Shown here: one piece after another, positions 21,721 to 33,501 of the stretch | Layout of the letters: each line of letters begins with the position of its first letter | Position numbering within the stretch: the stretch's first letter is position 1 | Assembly: GCA_002007465.1 (NCBI GenBank) | Contig: LNAC01000275.1 | Location: 2,059,819-2,123,818 of the forward strand | Origin: Ailurus styani | Taxonomy: Eukaryota > Chordata > Mammalia > Carnivora > Ailuridae | Reading direction: 5' to 3' | DNA length: 64,000 nucleotides | The notes under the pieces: model-generated | What the model saw: the letters and a program-made list of their open reading frames with translations, nothing else | What the model was told of the DNA's origin: nothing | The model's database searches: none | Position numbers and translations under genes: made by a program

Positions 21721-21958
21721 TTCTGGTTGTTTCAAGCCACGAAACCCATGGTGTTACAACTCAAATGCCCCTTTACCCACCGAAGGTCCAGAGACCAGGA
21801 TTCTGGACAAAGAGCAGGAACTGAGGTCATTGACTTGGCTGAGCCTCTGGGTTGTTTACTATTTTGTAAAGATGTGGATGGAAATAATTATTGATTCTCC
21901 ATTCTGGCTCAGGGGCAGGAGGCACAGTTTGGAAAGTATTGGCAAGGTGCCCAAATGC

Positions 21959-21961
<3 letters not shown>

Positions 21962-21999
<38 letters not shown>
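21962..21999. repeat. (GT)n microsatellite
   Basis: 19 uninterrupted GT units followed by acatgtgtgt. Seen directly. Confidence 0.95.
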
Positions 22000-22001
<2 letters not shown>

Positions 22002-24060
22002 ATGTGTGTAATGGGAGTAGGGGATTCACTGGGACTCTAAACCATCCCTTCTTCCCAAACTCCAGACAATGTTACCCCAGTGTCCGGACCGCTGATTATC
22101 ATTACAATGTAGCAGAGTCCTGAGGACTCTTTTCTCTAGAAACAGAGGGCTGGGTCTCAGGAGGCCTCTAGCTGGGGCGGGCGTGGGCATGAAAAATAAT
22201 ATCCTTAATGAGGATAACAATGAGGAAAAAGAGGCCACGAATGCAGAAAGAGAGAAAGAGACCCACCCCGAGCTAAGCTATGGTGTGACAGAGCAAGGAC
22301 AACATACGAGATAGAAACAGTTGCGCTGTGGCCAGTTGCAGAGAGGAGAGAGAAACACTTTACAGACAGGGAGGTAAGTACCCACAGGAGGCTGCGGCTA
22401 AGAGGAGAGGAATGCGGGCCTATAGAGCAGACTCGGAGCTGCCTCAGGGGCTGGGCAGTGGAAGACACCCCCACAGAGGGCCCTGATGTCCTGCCAACCG
22501 CCAGCAACCCCAGAAAAGCAGTTTCCAGCAGGCACCTGCTGTCCACGGCTGAAACCCAGGGGAATGTGGAGTTGAGATGATGGGAGAAGATAAAAGGATT
22601 CCACAAACACCCTCACAACCAAGGACCCAGAACCCTGTTTCTAACACCACCTCCAGGAAGCCTTCCCAGCCCACTGTTTAGACTGCAGAGCTCCCTCTGA
22701 TATATCCAGAGGCTCGTTGTTCCCTTGTTTTGCATTCATAGCTCAATAGAATTATAATCAGGGTTATATTTCCCTATAGGTTCTTTTATTTGTGTTTTTC
22801 ATGTGGGCGTGTATTGTTTCCTTTAATAGCCTGTACATTTCTCTACTATTTCTGTTAGATTTCTTTGCAGTATCTGGTGCATGGCTCCTGTTCTTTTGAG
22901 TATGTACAACACTGTCTATTCCTTCCTCTTTTAGCAATTTATACCTTTTAAAAAATTCCCATGTCTCTTAAATTTTATGCCATTCTCCTGGCCATGTCTT
23001 CTATTAAAAATTCCCTCTTCCTTGATAGCTCTTGATCCTGCCCCTTGCCCTTCGTAGGACATTTATTATCTCATGAAGGCAGAGCATTTTTGTTCTCACT
23101 TTATAGATGAGGGGACTGATCCTCAGAGACTTGCCTAAAATACTTAACCTGGTCAAAAGATTAAAATACCTTCTACCTTTTGTCCCAATGTATGGTACAC
23201 AAACTGATTTTAGGTGGTATTCCAAGAAATATCTTTTATTTGGCAAGGTATGTATTTTGTTTTCATGTGTAGAGGAAAAACGTATGTTAAACTTGTGTTT
23301 TTAGGCATATTATTGCTTGCAATATTTTATGTAAATAAAATGAGTTGACTTAAAGATAATATTAAGTAAATAACAATCGAGATGGTTCAAAGATATGGCA
23401 AAATTAGAAGTCATTTCCTGAGTGACTGATGTTTGGGAAATGCTGCTTGGTGTCAGCTCTGTACACGATGGCACTCTGTTCTTGGGCTTTAATTGCCGGC
23501 GTGTGGCCAAGAGGAAGAGGTAGTCTGATGGAGTGACCAGTGCTTGGGGGAGACCTTGAGTGAGGAGGAGCTCTGTTTCTTCAGGCTGCAGTTCTTCATT
23601 TGTGGAGACATCCCCGAGGCTGCCCACACATGCAGGGAGAATGGGGTAATCTGCATCCCCTGAGGGGAAAGCCAGGCAGAAGGGGAGTGGGAGGTGGGGA
23701 GAGGGGTGCATGGGAGTCAGAGACCAGTCCCAGCCCTCACTGTACTTTCTGTATCTTGGGAAATGCAGGAGAGTGATGGAAGACACAAAAAGAAACACGA
23801 AGTAATACAATCGCAGATCTTAGGACAGCCTAGATAGGGCTCCAGTCCTGAGTGGTGGTGTTTGCAGCCACACACAGGGGCAGCTGAGGTTTGCCTCACC
23901 TTCGGGAAGGCGTTCTAACGGGAGTGAAGCTAGCACACCTATTCAAGAGGGCCTTCCTCCCGCAGGGAGCTTCTCTCCTCACACTGGCCTTAAAGAACCT
24001 CGGAACTGGGGGGGGGGGTCCTCTTGTTCCCCCAGGGAACGATTCTTTGCCACCTCCACT
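22000..24060. other. Intergenic DNA with old repeat traces
   Basis: No gene recognised. 23050-23200 ('cactttatagatgaggggac', 'cctcagagacttgcctaaaa') is a probable antisense MIR. A 166-residue minus-strand frame at 23310-23810 has no domain I recognise and no splice or promoter context. 22700-23000 is AT-rich and probably an old repeat. Confidence 0.4.
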
Positions 24061-25170
24061 CACCCCCCCACGCCCAATGGCTTAGTTTCCAAACTGGATG
24101 ATGTCATCCTTCCCTCCCACACTCACATCTCCCTCACTTCCCCCTCAATCCCGCTGGAGCTGGCTCCTGATTGGAGGAGAGAGGCTACGGTTTAATTACA
24201 GAGCAAAGGAGAACCAAGGGCTGTCTGTAAATTGCAGTGTGTAGTCTCTACAGCCTTCTCCCGGGCAGGAGAGAGGTGGACAGGCAGAGGGGTGCTGTTC
24301 AAACCCATTTCTCACCACCCCTCGGCAGCAATTTTGTAAGAGACCAAACGTGCCTACAGCAACTTCTTACCTTCCCTGACTCTCTGTTGAGGCAAGAGAT
24401 TTCCTGGAAAGGGGAGTTGGGGCCCCAAAGTGTGTGTGATGTCGAGGGAGGGGAGCAGGGAGCTAGAGAGGACAGGGAGGGTGAGGTCTGTGTGCTCAGC
24501 TGGACACGGGGTCTCTGCAGCTTGCATCGCAACACGCCTTTGCAGAGGACTTGGGTTTCATCTGTAGGAGGGGTTCTGTTTTTTTTGTTGTTGTTGTTCT
24601 GACTATGGGGGAGGCTGGTGCCCTTGAGGGGCAGGAGGCATGCTGAGCCTGTTCGCTTGTGATTTTATACCGCCAGGGCTCAGAAAAGCTGGCTGGGTCC
24701 CCTCCCAGCCTTTATTTATTTAGCTTTGCTTGCTTCTCAGTGGCCTCAAGGGGGTGAGGGTGGGGGTAATGGGGAGATGAGATAATTGTGGGGGCCTGAA
24801 CAAGTTTGCTCAGACGGTTTTGTGTGGCTGCAGTCCACCAGGCAAGCCAGAGAGAGAGAGAGAGAGAGAGAGAGACCCCTGAGAAGAAAGGGGGCGGGGA
24901 GGAGAAAGCCCAAGTGCAACAATGTGAGGAACTAAGAGTGGAGGGGCCCGAGGAGGTGGCCGGGGTGAGCCATCCTGCTCCCAGCTGAGGGCCGGGGAGT
25001 GGGGGCAGCCCGGACTACCCAGAGGGGAGGGGGCGCCTGCAGACAGATTTAGGATTAAGAAGTCGGCTGTGCTTCAGAAGCTCCCCCACTGGAATAAGAT
25101 GGGCTGTTGTTTGCCAGGGCCTAAAAGGTTTATTTAACCATTCCAGATAGAGTATCGCCAAACAGATGCA
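24060..25170. promoter_or_regulatory. Candidate cis-regulatory segment (speculative)
   Basis: A repeat-poor stretch with several strong factor-type motifs: a CCAAT box (24075-24079), a CRE-like TGATGTCA (24099-24106), an inverted CCAAT (attgg, about 24170-24174), and further on gattaagaag, tgtttgcc and cattcca-type motifs (25050-25150). A (GA)n tract lies at 24849-24874. Motif content alone is weak evidence. Repeat-free composition about 9 kb upstream of IGFBP2 is the reason for flagging it. Confidence 0.2.
24849..24874. repeat. (GA)n microsatellite
   Basis: An uninterrupted AG run of 13 units. Seen directly. Confidence 0.95.
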
Positions 25171-25703
25171 GACTTGTTCCTCGAAAGAAGAGCTGCGGCG
25201 GGGGAAGGGGGGCAGCCCATCTAACGGAGGCAGCAGCCCCGCTCACATTTTCCAGAGATGCTCACCCTGCCTGAGACCTTTGCGGGAAAGCCAGTTGCCA
25301 GCCAGTTCTCCCCCATTCTGGGCCAGGACCCCTGCCTTGCCTCCCTCCTCTGAGAAGCGTCTGAGAGTGCCGTGTCCTCTCCTGTCCTGATGACCAGGAG
25401 GGTCTGCTGGGGCCTGGCTGAATGCCAGATTCAGACTCTCAGCGGGGGCCGCTGGGGACCGGGCACCTCACTGTGGGCTTCTGGGCTGGAGTGGGGATGG
25501 GTCCAAGCCGGGGGAGCTGGGACCCTAGGAGAGGATCAAGAATGTGATGATGGTTATGGAGCTGGCGTCAGGGCATGTGACGGGAGGCGACCACGGGTGG
25601 TTGATCGCATTCAGGTTGGGAGTAAGACTCCAGGGTCTGAATGATCTCCTACGGCCTGACGGTCTTCGAAAGGCTGCTCTCTCTAATTAAGGAGGCCCCA
25701 ATG
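25171..25703. other. Intergenic DNA, nothing recognised
   Basis: No repeat or exon supported. Short open frames only. Confidence 0.4.
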
Positions 25704-25924
25704 CAGGGGTCGGCGTACTGCAGACCTCGGGCCAATTCTGGCCTCCATTTGCTCTCGTAAATAAAATGTTACTGGAACATAGCCACGCTGTGAATGTGTT
25801 TGAATATCACCCTTGGCCGCTGTGGGCCTGTAATGGTAGACTTGAGTAGTTGTGACAGAGACCACATGAAGCCCGCAATGCCGAAAATATTCACTGAAGG
25901 GTCTTTTACTTTTGCTCACCCCTG
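25704..25924 (-). mobile_element. Non-autonomous hAT-type DNA transposon
   Basis: The ends are inverted: caggggtcggc at the left and cacccctg at the right. The interior has 'gcctccatttgctctcgtaa', 'ataaaatgttactggaacat', 'agccacgctgtgaatgtgtt' and 'tagttgtgacagagaccaca', the well-known mammalian element translated in many genomes from antisense copies. No transposase is present. I am sure of the repeat type but not of the exact family name. Confidence 0.7.
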
Positions 25925-27010
25925 TTCTAGAGAACTCAGGCTGAAGGATGCTTTGCTCAACCCACCTCCCTTCAGATGCAGTGGGTTGCAAGGTTTTGAA
26001 CTCATCCAGAATGTCCGCAACATTTTGACCTCAACTGCCTTACAAAAGAAGGGGGTGGGGATCTGATTTGTTGAATGGTAGACCCCTCCCCGAAGCCTGG
26101 AGCTCTGCAGTGCTCTGTGTGAAACTGTGAGCTTCAGCAGCTGAAGGAGCGGGTGCCCCGCTGGAGGTAAAAGCTTTGATTTGTTTTATTCCTGTGGGGA
26201 AGCCTCTGGAGAGAGGCAGGGCCCCTCGCTCCCCAGGGAACGAGCGGCAGCTTGAGAAGGGGTGGGCGCTGGAGGGACAGCCCACCTAACACTGGGATGT
26301 TCTTGTCGGTAAAGAGGGGTGGGGACCGCGCCCGCCATGCCCCCAGAGGTGCCCTGAACAGCCTCTTCTGTCCTGCCTGCCCATCCTGCACCCCCTTGAA
26401 GACGAGCTGGCCTGGGGGCTGTCCGACCAGCAGAACGAGGGGGATATGATGCGGTGGGACTTCTCCATGCCAAGATGCCTTGCAACTTCTACTTGTTTTC
26501 TTGGAACACTCCCTCTTGGCACACTCCCTCTTGAAACCCAGCCTCCTCATCCTGAGAAGCCCAAACCACATGGAGAAGACTGGCAGGGGGGTGAGGGGGG
26601 CCTCTGTGGTGGACCAGCCAGTTCAGCTGCTAGCCAGGAGCCTGCGTTCAGTGCTGGCCAGGTGAGTGAGCTACGCTCCCGGGTGTCCAGCCAAGTCAGG
26701 CCTCCAGATGACCCAAGTCCCAGACACCGTCTCTCAGAGCCACGTGAAAGGGCCTGTGTGCAAATTATGCAGCGGAGCCCTGTTAATCCACAGTACCTCG
26801 AGAGACAGTACAGATGGTAGTTTGAAAACTTAAGTCTGGGGACGGTTTGTTACACAGGGAGAAGTAATGGGGTGATGGCAGTATGGGCCATGAGGGCCTA
26901 GGGGACGACTGTGCCATGCACCTTGATGGTAGCAAATCTGGAGTTAGAGGGTTGGCTCCCAGGGTGGTGGAAAGGTAAGGGTCTGACATCTGGCTCTATT
27001 ACACGCTATA
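25925..27010. other. Intergenic DNA, nothing recognised
   Basis: No gene or clear repeat. A small tandem duplication (acactccctcttg twice, about 26506-26532) is visible. Open frames of 100-145 residues on both strands at 26130-26820 overlap one another and lack domains. Confidence 0.4.
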
Positions 27011-27014
27011 GATT

Positions 27015-27520
27015 TTCCTTGATTTACAGTGCAGTTATATCTTGATAAACCCATCGTAAGCTGAAAACTCTGTAACTTGAAAAATTTGCGTGTAATACAC
27101 GTAGCCTACTGAACATCCCAGCTTTGCATGGCCCACTCAAAATGCGCTCAGAACACTGTCAGCCTACAGTTGTACAAAAGCAGCTCACACAAAGCCACAC
27201 AAAGTAGTAAAATATTGGAATAGCTCCCATACCTCATTGAGTACTGTACTGAAAGTGAAAACCAGAATGGTTGTATGGATTCAGAATGGTTGTAAGCGTA
27301 CTGGTTGTTTACCCTTGTGATCGGGGGCTGACTCTGAGCCTCGGCTCCATGCCACTGCCCAGAATCAGGAGAGAAGACCATGCCACTCATCTGTAGCCCA
27401 GGAAAAGATCCAAGTTCAAAATTCAAAGTACAGTTTCTGCTGAAGGCATATTGCTTTGGCATCGTTGCCAGTTTGAAAAATTGTAAGTTGAACCATCGTG
27501 AGTCAGGGACTATGTGCTGC
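27015..27520. mobile_element. Tigger-like (pogo/TcMar) DNA transposon remnant
   Basis: Near the left side 'gataaacccatcgtaagctg' and 'aaaactctgtaacttgaaaa' and near the right side 'gaaaaattgtaagttgaacc' and 'atcgtgagtcagggactat' are mutually inverted blocks. The interior has 'actgtactgaaagtgaaaac' and 'cagaatggttgtatggattc', typical of a Tigger-derived non-autonomous element. No intact transposase frame. Confidence 0.65.
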
Positions 27521-27620
27521 TGGGTGACTGTGGACTGGTCACTTAACCTCTCTGGGCCTCATCTGACACTTAAGAGAATTTAATGTAATAACAACTGTGC
27601 GAGTGCTCTGAGTTTTGTTC
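27521..27620 (+). repeat. MIR SINE fragment
   Basis: 'gactggtcacttaacctctc', 'tgggcctcatctgacactta' and 'agagaatttaatgtaataac' correspond to sense MIR. Confidence 0.5.
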
Positions 27621-27788
27621 CTTTCTCCCTCTGGTCACTGACCTTTGTCGCCTGTGGCTGTGGCCATGCGGGTCAGTGGGACCTCCTTACAGCAGGGAGA
27701 AGGTTCTGGGTTCCCTGGCCAGTTCCATACCTTCTTCCAGGCTTCTGAGGCGCCACTGCCCTCTGATGTCTACTTCCATTTCCTTCTT

Positions 27789-28003
27789 CTTCTTCTTCTT
27801 TTTTTTTTTAAAAGATTTTATTTATTTACTTGACACAGAGAGAAAGAGATTACAAGTAGGCAGAGAGGCAGGCAGAGAGAGAGAGGAGGAAGCAGGCTTC
27901 CTGCTGAGCAGAGAGCCCGATGCGGGCCTCGATCCCAGGACCCTGAGATCATGACCTGAGCTGAAGGCAGAGGCTTTAACCCACTGAGCCACCCAGGCGC
28001 CCA
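27789..28003 (-). mobile_element. Young CAN-SINE with perfect target-site duplication
   Basis: Antisense: poly(T), aaaagattttatttattt, acaagtaggcagagaggcag, a gcaggcttcctgctgagcag body, a tRNA-like region and the head cacccaggcgccc. The 17-base duplication acttccatttccttctt is identical at 27772-27788 and 28004-28020. A (ttc)n stretch precedes the poly(T). Confidence 0.95.
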
Positions 28004-28191
28004 ACTTCCATTTCCTTCTTGTTACTCATTTTTTTTTTTCTTTTGGTCTTTTCTGTCACTCTTCATTGCATTTCCTGGAAGCTGTGTGCCTCCAGTTATC
28101 CTCTTCCTGCCTCACTGAGGGCCAGGATCTACTCCCACTCCTTTCTCCCCAAGCTTGGGGTGAATTCCTCCTGAAAACACCTTCCCAGCTT

Positions 28192-28421
28192 CATTTTTTA
28201 AAAAAGATTTATTTATTTATTTGAGAAAGAGAGAGATTGAGAGCGTGCTCACGCATGGGCGGGGGGGGGGGGGGCAAAGGGAGAGGGAGAGAGAGAATCT
28301 TAAGCAGACTCCAGGCTGAGCCTGGAGTCCCAACGGGACTCGATCTCATGACCCTGAGATCATGACCTGAGCCAAGACCAAGAGTTCCCGCTTACTAATT
28401 GAGCCACCTAGGGGCCCCCAT
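28192..28421 (-). mobile_element. Older CAN-SINE
   Basis: Antisense: aaaaaagatttatttattta, a GA-rich body with a G14 tract (28261-28274), the tRNA-like block ctcatgaccctgagatcatg, and the head attgagccacctaggggcccc. The target duplication cttcccagct is at 28181-28190 and 28422-28431. It has the 'agagcgtgctcacgcatggg' body type of older carnivore copies. Confidence 0.9.
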
Positions 28422-28559
28422 CTTCCCAGCTATATCAGAAGAAGGGCTTTCCTGGGCTCACACTGAGGAGCTGTCAGCCTCATGCTCCATTCCCCTACGG
28501 TGCCAAAGGACATGGGCCCTGTCCACGTGAGCAGAAAGTAACAATAACAGTGTGATTAT

Positions 28560-28790
28560 CCGTTGCTGAGGGTTGCGTGCCGGGAGGGGGGTTTCATTTA
28601 CTCTTTGCAGTACCCCTCTGAAACAGGTGCTATTATTATCCTCCCCTTAATAGAGATGGGAAAACCGAGGCTCAGAGAGGTGAAGCAACTTGCCCCAAAC
28701 AGCACAGCCAGTGAGGGAAGAGGTTGGACCTGCGTCCAGTGTGGCGCCCAGCCCTTTCTCTTAACTCCTCCGCCAGCCTCCGGGGCTCAC
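28560..28790 (-). repeat. MIR SINE
   Basis: 'ggtgctattattatcctccc', 'gatgggaaaaccgaggctca', 'gagaggtgaagcaacttgcc' and 'gaggttggacctgcgtcc' are an antisense MIR core. Confidence 0.6.
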
Positions 28791-29449
28791 ATTCCCATTC
28801 TGATGTTCTTTAGTGTTCTCTCCGTTTGGTTACTTTAAAGTCACCCAGCCCAAGGCCATGCCTTCTGGAGGGCAGGGCTGTCCAGGAGCCTAAGCCAGCA
28901 TCTGGGAAGAGGCATGTGGTTAAGATGCTCCGAGGACAAAGATGGTGATGGTGATGGGATCTAGTTGCTGGCCGGCCGCTGGAGGCCAGTTCAGGAAATC
29001 ACCACGAAGCACGCGGCTCTGGCCTCTTACCTATCTCCAAGCACATTTTTCATTTTTTATCTTTTCCATAGCGATGCTCCTCAGATTTTCATTATGGAGT
29101 TTCCAAAGAAGGCATCGGATCAGAAGAGCCAGACGTCCCCATGCTTGCTCATTTGGCTCATTTGGCTTTAGGACTTGCCAAGGAAGAGGTACACCGGTCT
29201 ATGGCAATTCCCAGGGTGTGGACAGAGAGGAGAGCACGCTTCCTCTGCTCAAGCAATACTCTTACCGCTCCCCCCCTTTTTTGCTGCTTTTCTTCCTCCT
29301 GAAACAAACAAAACAAAAACAAGACTTTCATATTAGAAACGTCTGCACGTTTTTAGGTGTTACTCGTGGTGCTTAATCATGATGCATGGGCAGGACGTTA
29401 TGTAACATTATGTGATAAGTTTCTCTTTTAAAATTCATCCCATTCTATC
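28791..29449. other. Intergenic DNA, nothing recognised
   Basis: No gene or repeat supported. A short duplication (gctcatttg twice) is seen near 29147-29165. Confidence 0.4.
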
Positions 29450-30430
29450 ATTTAAAAGGCACTCAGCTTCCTCAGTCATCCGGGAACTGCAAAATAAAAC
29501 CACAATGCAACGCACCTATATGTCCACCAGAATGGGTATGTTGAGAAAGATGGGCTATGTCAAGTGTTGGCCAGGACAGGGAGCGGATAGACCGCTGATG
29601 GCAGTAGAGACGCACCACTGACTTTGCAAAGTCAGTGTCCTCTACCTGTCCTCTATCTACTAAAGCTGAACACGTGGATCGTCCATGACCCAGAAATTCC
29701 GTATCTAGTAGAGCTGCAACAAAATGTGCGCACGTGCTCAACAAGCAGCATGTTCTGGAAGGTTCGCAGCAGCTGTGTTCGGAAGAGTCAAACACAGGAA
29801 ACTATCCAAATGCCCATCGACAGTACCACGGATAAATAAATTGTGGTAGAGTCATGGCATGGAACACTACCCACAACGTGAAGGAACCAATAACTAACTA
29901 CATATAAGAAAGACTACTGATGAATTTCACCAGCGTGATGTGGAGCATTTGCCAGAGACAAAAAGACTGCGTGGTGTATGTTTTCATGTATGTGAGATGC
30001 AAAAAGAGGCAAAACTCATCCGTGTTTGTAGAAGTCAGGGTAATGGGGTGCTGGACGTAATACCAGAAGGAGGCGCAAAAGGGGCTTCTGGGTGCTCTTT
30101 ATGTTTGTCCTTCCTTCCTTTCTTTTTCTTTCTGATTTTTATTTATTTGATAGAGAGAAAGAGAGTGACAGAAGGAACACAGGCAGGGAGAAGCAGGCTT
30201 CCCGCTGAGCAGGGAGCCCAATGCAGGGCTCCATCCCAGGACCCTGGGATCATGCATGACCTGAGCCGAAAGCAGACGCTTAATGACTGAGCCACTCCAG
30301 CGCCCCTGTGTTCTCTTTCTGCACTTGGGTGCTCGCTACAGGAAATTTGTGAACATTTATCAAGTTCGTGGTATGTGCACTGTCTTGCGTGAACAGTACA
30401 TTTCAATACAATGTTTAAAAAAATATACTT
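29450..30430 (+). mobile_element. Old L1 (L1M) 3' end, interrupted by a SINE
   Basis: The sense strand reads the familiar L1 3' region: 'aaaataaaaccacaatgcaa', 'gtgttggccaggacagggag', 'gacccagaaattccgtatct', 'aaatgcccatcgacagtacc', and after the CAN-SINE at about 30125-30305 the tail 'acttgggtgctcgctacagg', 'gtgaacatttatcaagttcg' and 'catttcaatacaatgttta'. The ORF2 part is broken by stops. A long palindrome lies at 29604-29645. Confidence 0.75.
30125..30305 (-). mobile_element. CAN-SINE inside old L1
   Basis: Antisense: a CT/poly(T) tract, gatttttatttatttgatag, the body gaagcaggcttcccgctgag, the block ggaccctgggatcatgcatg and the head gactgagccactccagcgccc. A 4-base catg repetition expands the usual gatcatgacc block. 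The target duplication was not resolved. Confidence 0.85.
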
Positions 30431-31529
30431 CTCCATCCGATGACTTAATGGAAATAAATCTCACCTTGGGTCTGGCTTGCCTTTAATATTTCTCTTTAGA
30501 CTGGCTCATCTTTTGTTAACCAGAGGAGTAGGCCCGGCTCAGAGGCTTTCAGTGGGCAACAGTATCCAGCTCGAATGGAATGGCATTGTTTTGTTTTCAT
30601 TGTGTTTATTTTTACGGTTGCCATCTATATATGGCCATCAGTCCTGGCTTTCCATTTATGGTAGTGATATACCGTTTATTTTAAAAATAGCTTTTAGTTG
30701 CTAAGAAAAAAAAAGCGATCTGACTTAACATTAAACAAATATTATGTAAATAATAGTACAGGTGGTACTTGGTTAAGGTAAACCTCGTGAGGGCGGAGTT
30801 TGTGAAACACTTTTCAAATGGAAAAAGGCAGGGATTAGGGGGAGGGCAGAAAACCAGTTTCAGCCTGTCCCCATCAATCAACAAGTCCCCACCGCCTGGC
30901 ATCTTCTCTCAGGCCTAAGCACATACCCTTGACAGAGGACTCACGAGCAATTTAAAGTAAGGTATGCTTCAGAAGCAGTGGGCACAGCAGGGACGAGAAG
31001 GACAGAGAGCCTGGTTTCACTCAACAAATACTTACCGAGCCTCTGTGTGCCAGGCACTGTTCTCAGCCCTGCGCGGGCAGTTAGAGAACAAAACGGTGGG
31101 TCAAGTCCCCTCCACCTCTCCAGGCTTCGGATGACACAGAACCTTCTGGTAGCAGAAAGCTCCAGGCTTTCTGGAGGAGAACTCTGAACCTCACAGGGGT
31201 TAGGACTTAGAAAGATGGGGTTGGTGGTGGCGGTGGTGTGTACAGGGGTAAGGGCGATAAAACTGACTCTTCCCCAGGGAACTAGGAGAAAAGAACTGGG
31301 GTCTGGCCATCAGACTCATTCAAGAGAAATCTCGAATGTTTTGCATTTGTCAAGCTAGCCTCACTTTGTTCATCTCCACAGTTCTTGGCTAAGATACCAA
31401 GAACTTTAAACAGAGCTGGAAAGAGAATGATTCTCAAAGGGTCCGTGAGGAGCTGAATGAATGAGTGAAGGTCTCTTCTATCCACTCTGCTGGACGTCAT
31501 AATGGAGAATGAGAAGTACTGCCCAGAGT
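30431..31529. other. Intergenic DNA with an L2 trace
   Basis: Mostly unannotatable. 31015-31095 ('tcactcaacaaatacttacc', 'gtgtgccaggcactgttctc') resembles an antisense L2 3' end. No coding feature. Confidence 0.4.
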
Positions 31530-31650
31530 ATTTTTAGAGAAAGTACTTTTCATCCATTCACTCACTTACTTATTCATTCAACATATTTGTTTGAGCACCT
31601 ACTAGGTGCCAGGCATGGTATTTTAGCCCTGTGTCCTGTCCACATGGTAA
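31530..31650 (-). repeat. L2 LINE 3' end, antisense
   Basis: 'ttattcattcaacatatttg', 'tttgagcacctactaggtgc' and 'caggcatggtattttagccc' are the complement of the L2 3' terminus. Confidence 0.6.
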
Positions 31651-32094
31651 CAGCTAGCCACCTGTGGCTATTATTTAAACTTTTGGCTAGTTCAAATTGA
31701 AATGTGCTCTAAGCAGAAAATACACCTCAGAGCTTGAGGATTTCGTATGAAAAAAGGAATGCTACACCTTTCATTGATAATTTATAATATCGATTATGTA
31801 TTAAAATGATATTTTGAATATATTGTGTTAAATAAAGTATTAAAATGGGTTTCACCTATCTCTTTTTACTGTATTTTAATGTGGCTGCTAGAAATTTGAA
31901 AATTGCACCCGTGGTTCACATTTCTGCTTTGCATTCGATTTCCACTGCACCGTGTTATGCTAGGCACTGTCCCTATGCTGAAGGCACTCAGAACCTAGTG
32001 GGTGAGGACAACAGGAACAAATGCTACCAGGCAGGTGCAAGGAGCCAGGGCACACCCAGGAGGAGAGATGACTCTTTTTAGTTCAGATCTGCAC
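31651..32094. other. AT-rich old repeat, family uncertain
   Basis: 'tagccacctgtggctattat' near the left and 'aatgtggctgctagaaattt' near the right are partly complementary, as in a diverged hAT-type element. A simple DNA-transposon reading is possible but not proven. Confidence 0.3.
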
Positions 32095-32520
32095 TAGACA
32101 CAGCTCTACGGCCTTCTAGAAGTTCAGATCCGTCTATTTCACTCCTCTGCTCAAACACGGACACTGCATCCCCTGCCTGCTGAATGAAGCCATGTCTCTT
32201 CACAAGTCAAGGGGTTTTCCTGCCAGTGCCCCCCACCCCCAAGCTCCCTGCTGGCCAGAGTGGACCTCCTTTCTCCAACCTTCCTTTCCCACTTTGCTGT
32301 CCTTGTTTTGGCTGGTTCTTTTGTTCCCAGTGTCCTTGCTATCCCCGTGTTTCCCCGGGTAGATTTCTAAGTTTAGATTTCAATTCTGATTCACCCATGA
32401 CCCCCCAACCTTCTTCAACCATGTCCCCCCCCCCACTCCTCCAAGCCTCTGACAAACTAGTGGTTTGTTCATCTTACCAAAATCTTCACCCCAAACACTG
32501 TTAATTTCTTAAGTCACTTG
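32095..32520 (+). repeat. Possible L2 LINE fragment
   Basis: 'ctcctctgctcaaacacgga', 'gaatgaagccatgtctcttc' and 'tccaacc' to 'ttcctttcccactttgc' follow L2 order loosely. The call is weak because divergence is high. Confidence 0.4.
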
Positions 32521-33501
32521 CCTTCCCCGGGGTGTCTCACTCACCTCCAGGACCAGGTGGCCACTTGGCGAGCAGTTGTCAAGTGCAGGCAAATGGCTCT
32601 GAGTCCTAAAGTTAGAGCTGGCACGGAGGGCTCTGGGGGTGGGGGTGGAGGGTGGCAGAGGCATTGGGAAATTACACCTAGGAGTCAGCCTAAGGGTGCA
32701 TCTCTGGTCAAGAGAATCTCTCTGACAAGGGTCTTTGTTAGGGTCACAACCTAGGGACGTGGGTGATAATTAAGGCCCGGTCCAGCCTGGAATGCTGGGC
32801 GTTGGGGGCAGCAAGGAGAGATGAGTCAGTTCAAATCAAAGAGAACACGGAAGGGAGGCCATCCTTGTCCATCTGCATTGTCCCAAGGCCCTTCCCCCTG
32901 GGCCTCCTCTCACACCTGGCAGTCTGATCTGACCTCTCCAAGACCCCAGGAGCGGGGTGTTGGGGGATATCTCCTGCAGCAAATCCCTCTGGATCAGGGA
33001 GAGGGGCAACTAAGGGATTCCTTTGGGGGCGGTCAGGCAGAGAAGGGAGCAGGTTTCTCAGCGCCCAGAAATTGCATTTCTGGTAATTACACGTTAGCAG
33101 ATGCTGGCAGGGTTGGGAAACTGCACTGGTCACCAAGAGGGGCTGTTCAGGCTGAACTGGCCTAGTGGATGCGAACCTGCTTCTTCTTCGTACCAACTCA
33201 CTGATCTCCAGAGGCATTTCCCCAAGCAACATGTCCGGCACCGAGTGGAACCCTGAGGATGGAGGGAGATGGTGCGAGCGCACTGAAATCGCCCTGAAGG
33301 TCAAGACTCCGTCTTAGGTCCTTTGCATTGCCCCAGCAGTTAGCCCAGTGCCGGCCACGTGGGAAGCACGCAAACTAAGTCCTTCCTTCCGAACTCAGCT
33401 GAAAACAGGAGACAAAAGCACCCACTTTTCTCCACTCCCGCGCGGATCCTATCCAACCCCCAAGTTACTCGCATTCCCCGGGAGTCAGGGAGCCCGGGGT
33501 G
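32521..33501 (+). promoter_or_regulatory. IGFBP2 proximal 5' flank
   Basis: Repeat-poor DNA directly upstream of the assembly gap that contains the IGFBP2 start. It becomes GC-rich toward 33430-33501. An AP-1 consensus TGAGTCA lies at 32822-32828. The core promoter is presumed to be inside the gap, so this segment is only the upstream part. No exon is recognised. Confidence 0.4.

Noticed and set aside
21287..22123. A 278-residue plus-strand open frame, one of the longest free of N
   Set aside because: It is translated through an antisense MIR and a (GT)n microsatellite (Cys-Val repeat), has no domain, and shares the region with minus-strand frames. Chance.
23310..23810. A 166-residue minus-strand frame starting with a hydrophobic stretch
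   Set aside because: The start looks signal-peptide-like, but there is no known domain, poly(A) signal or splice structure, and the frame runs through AT-rich non-coding DNA.
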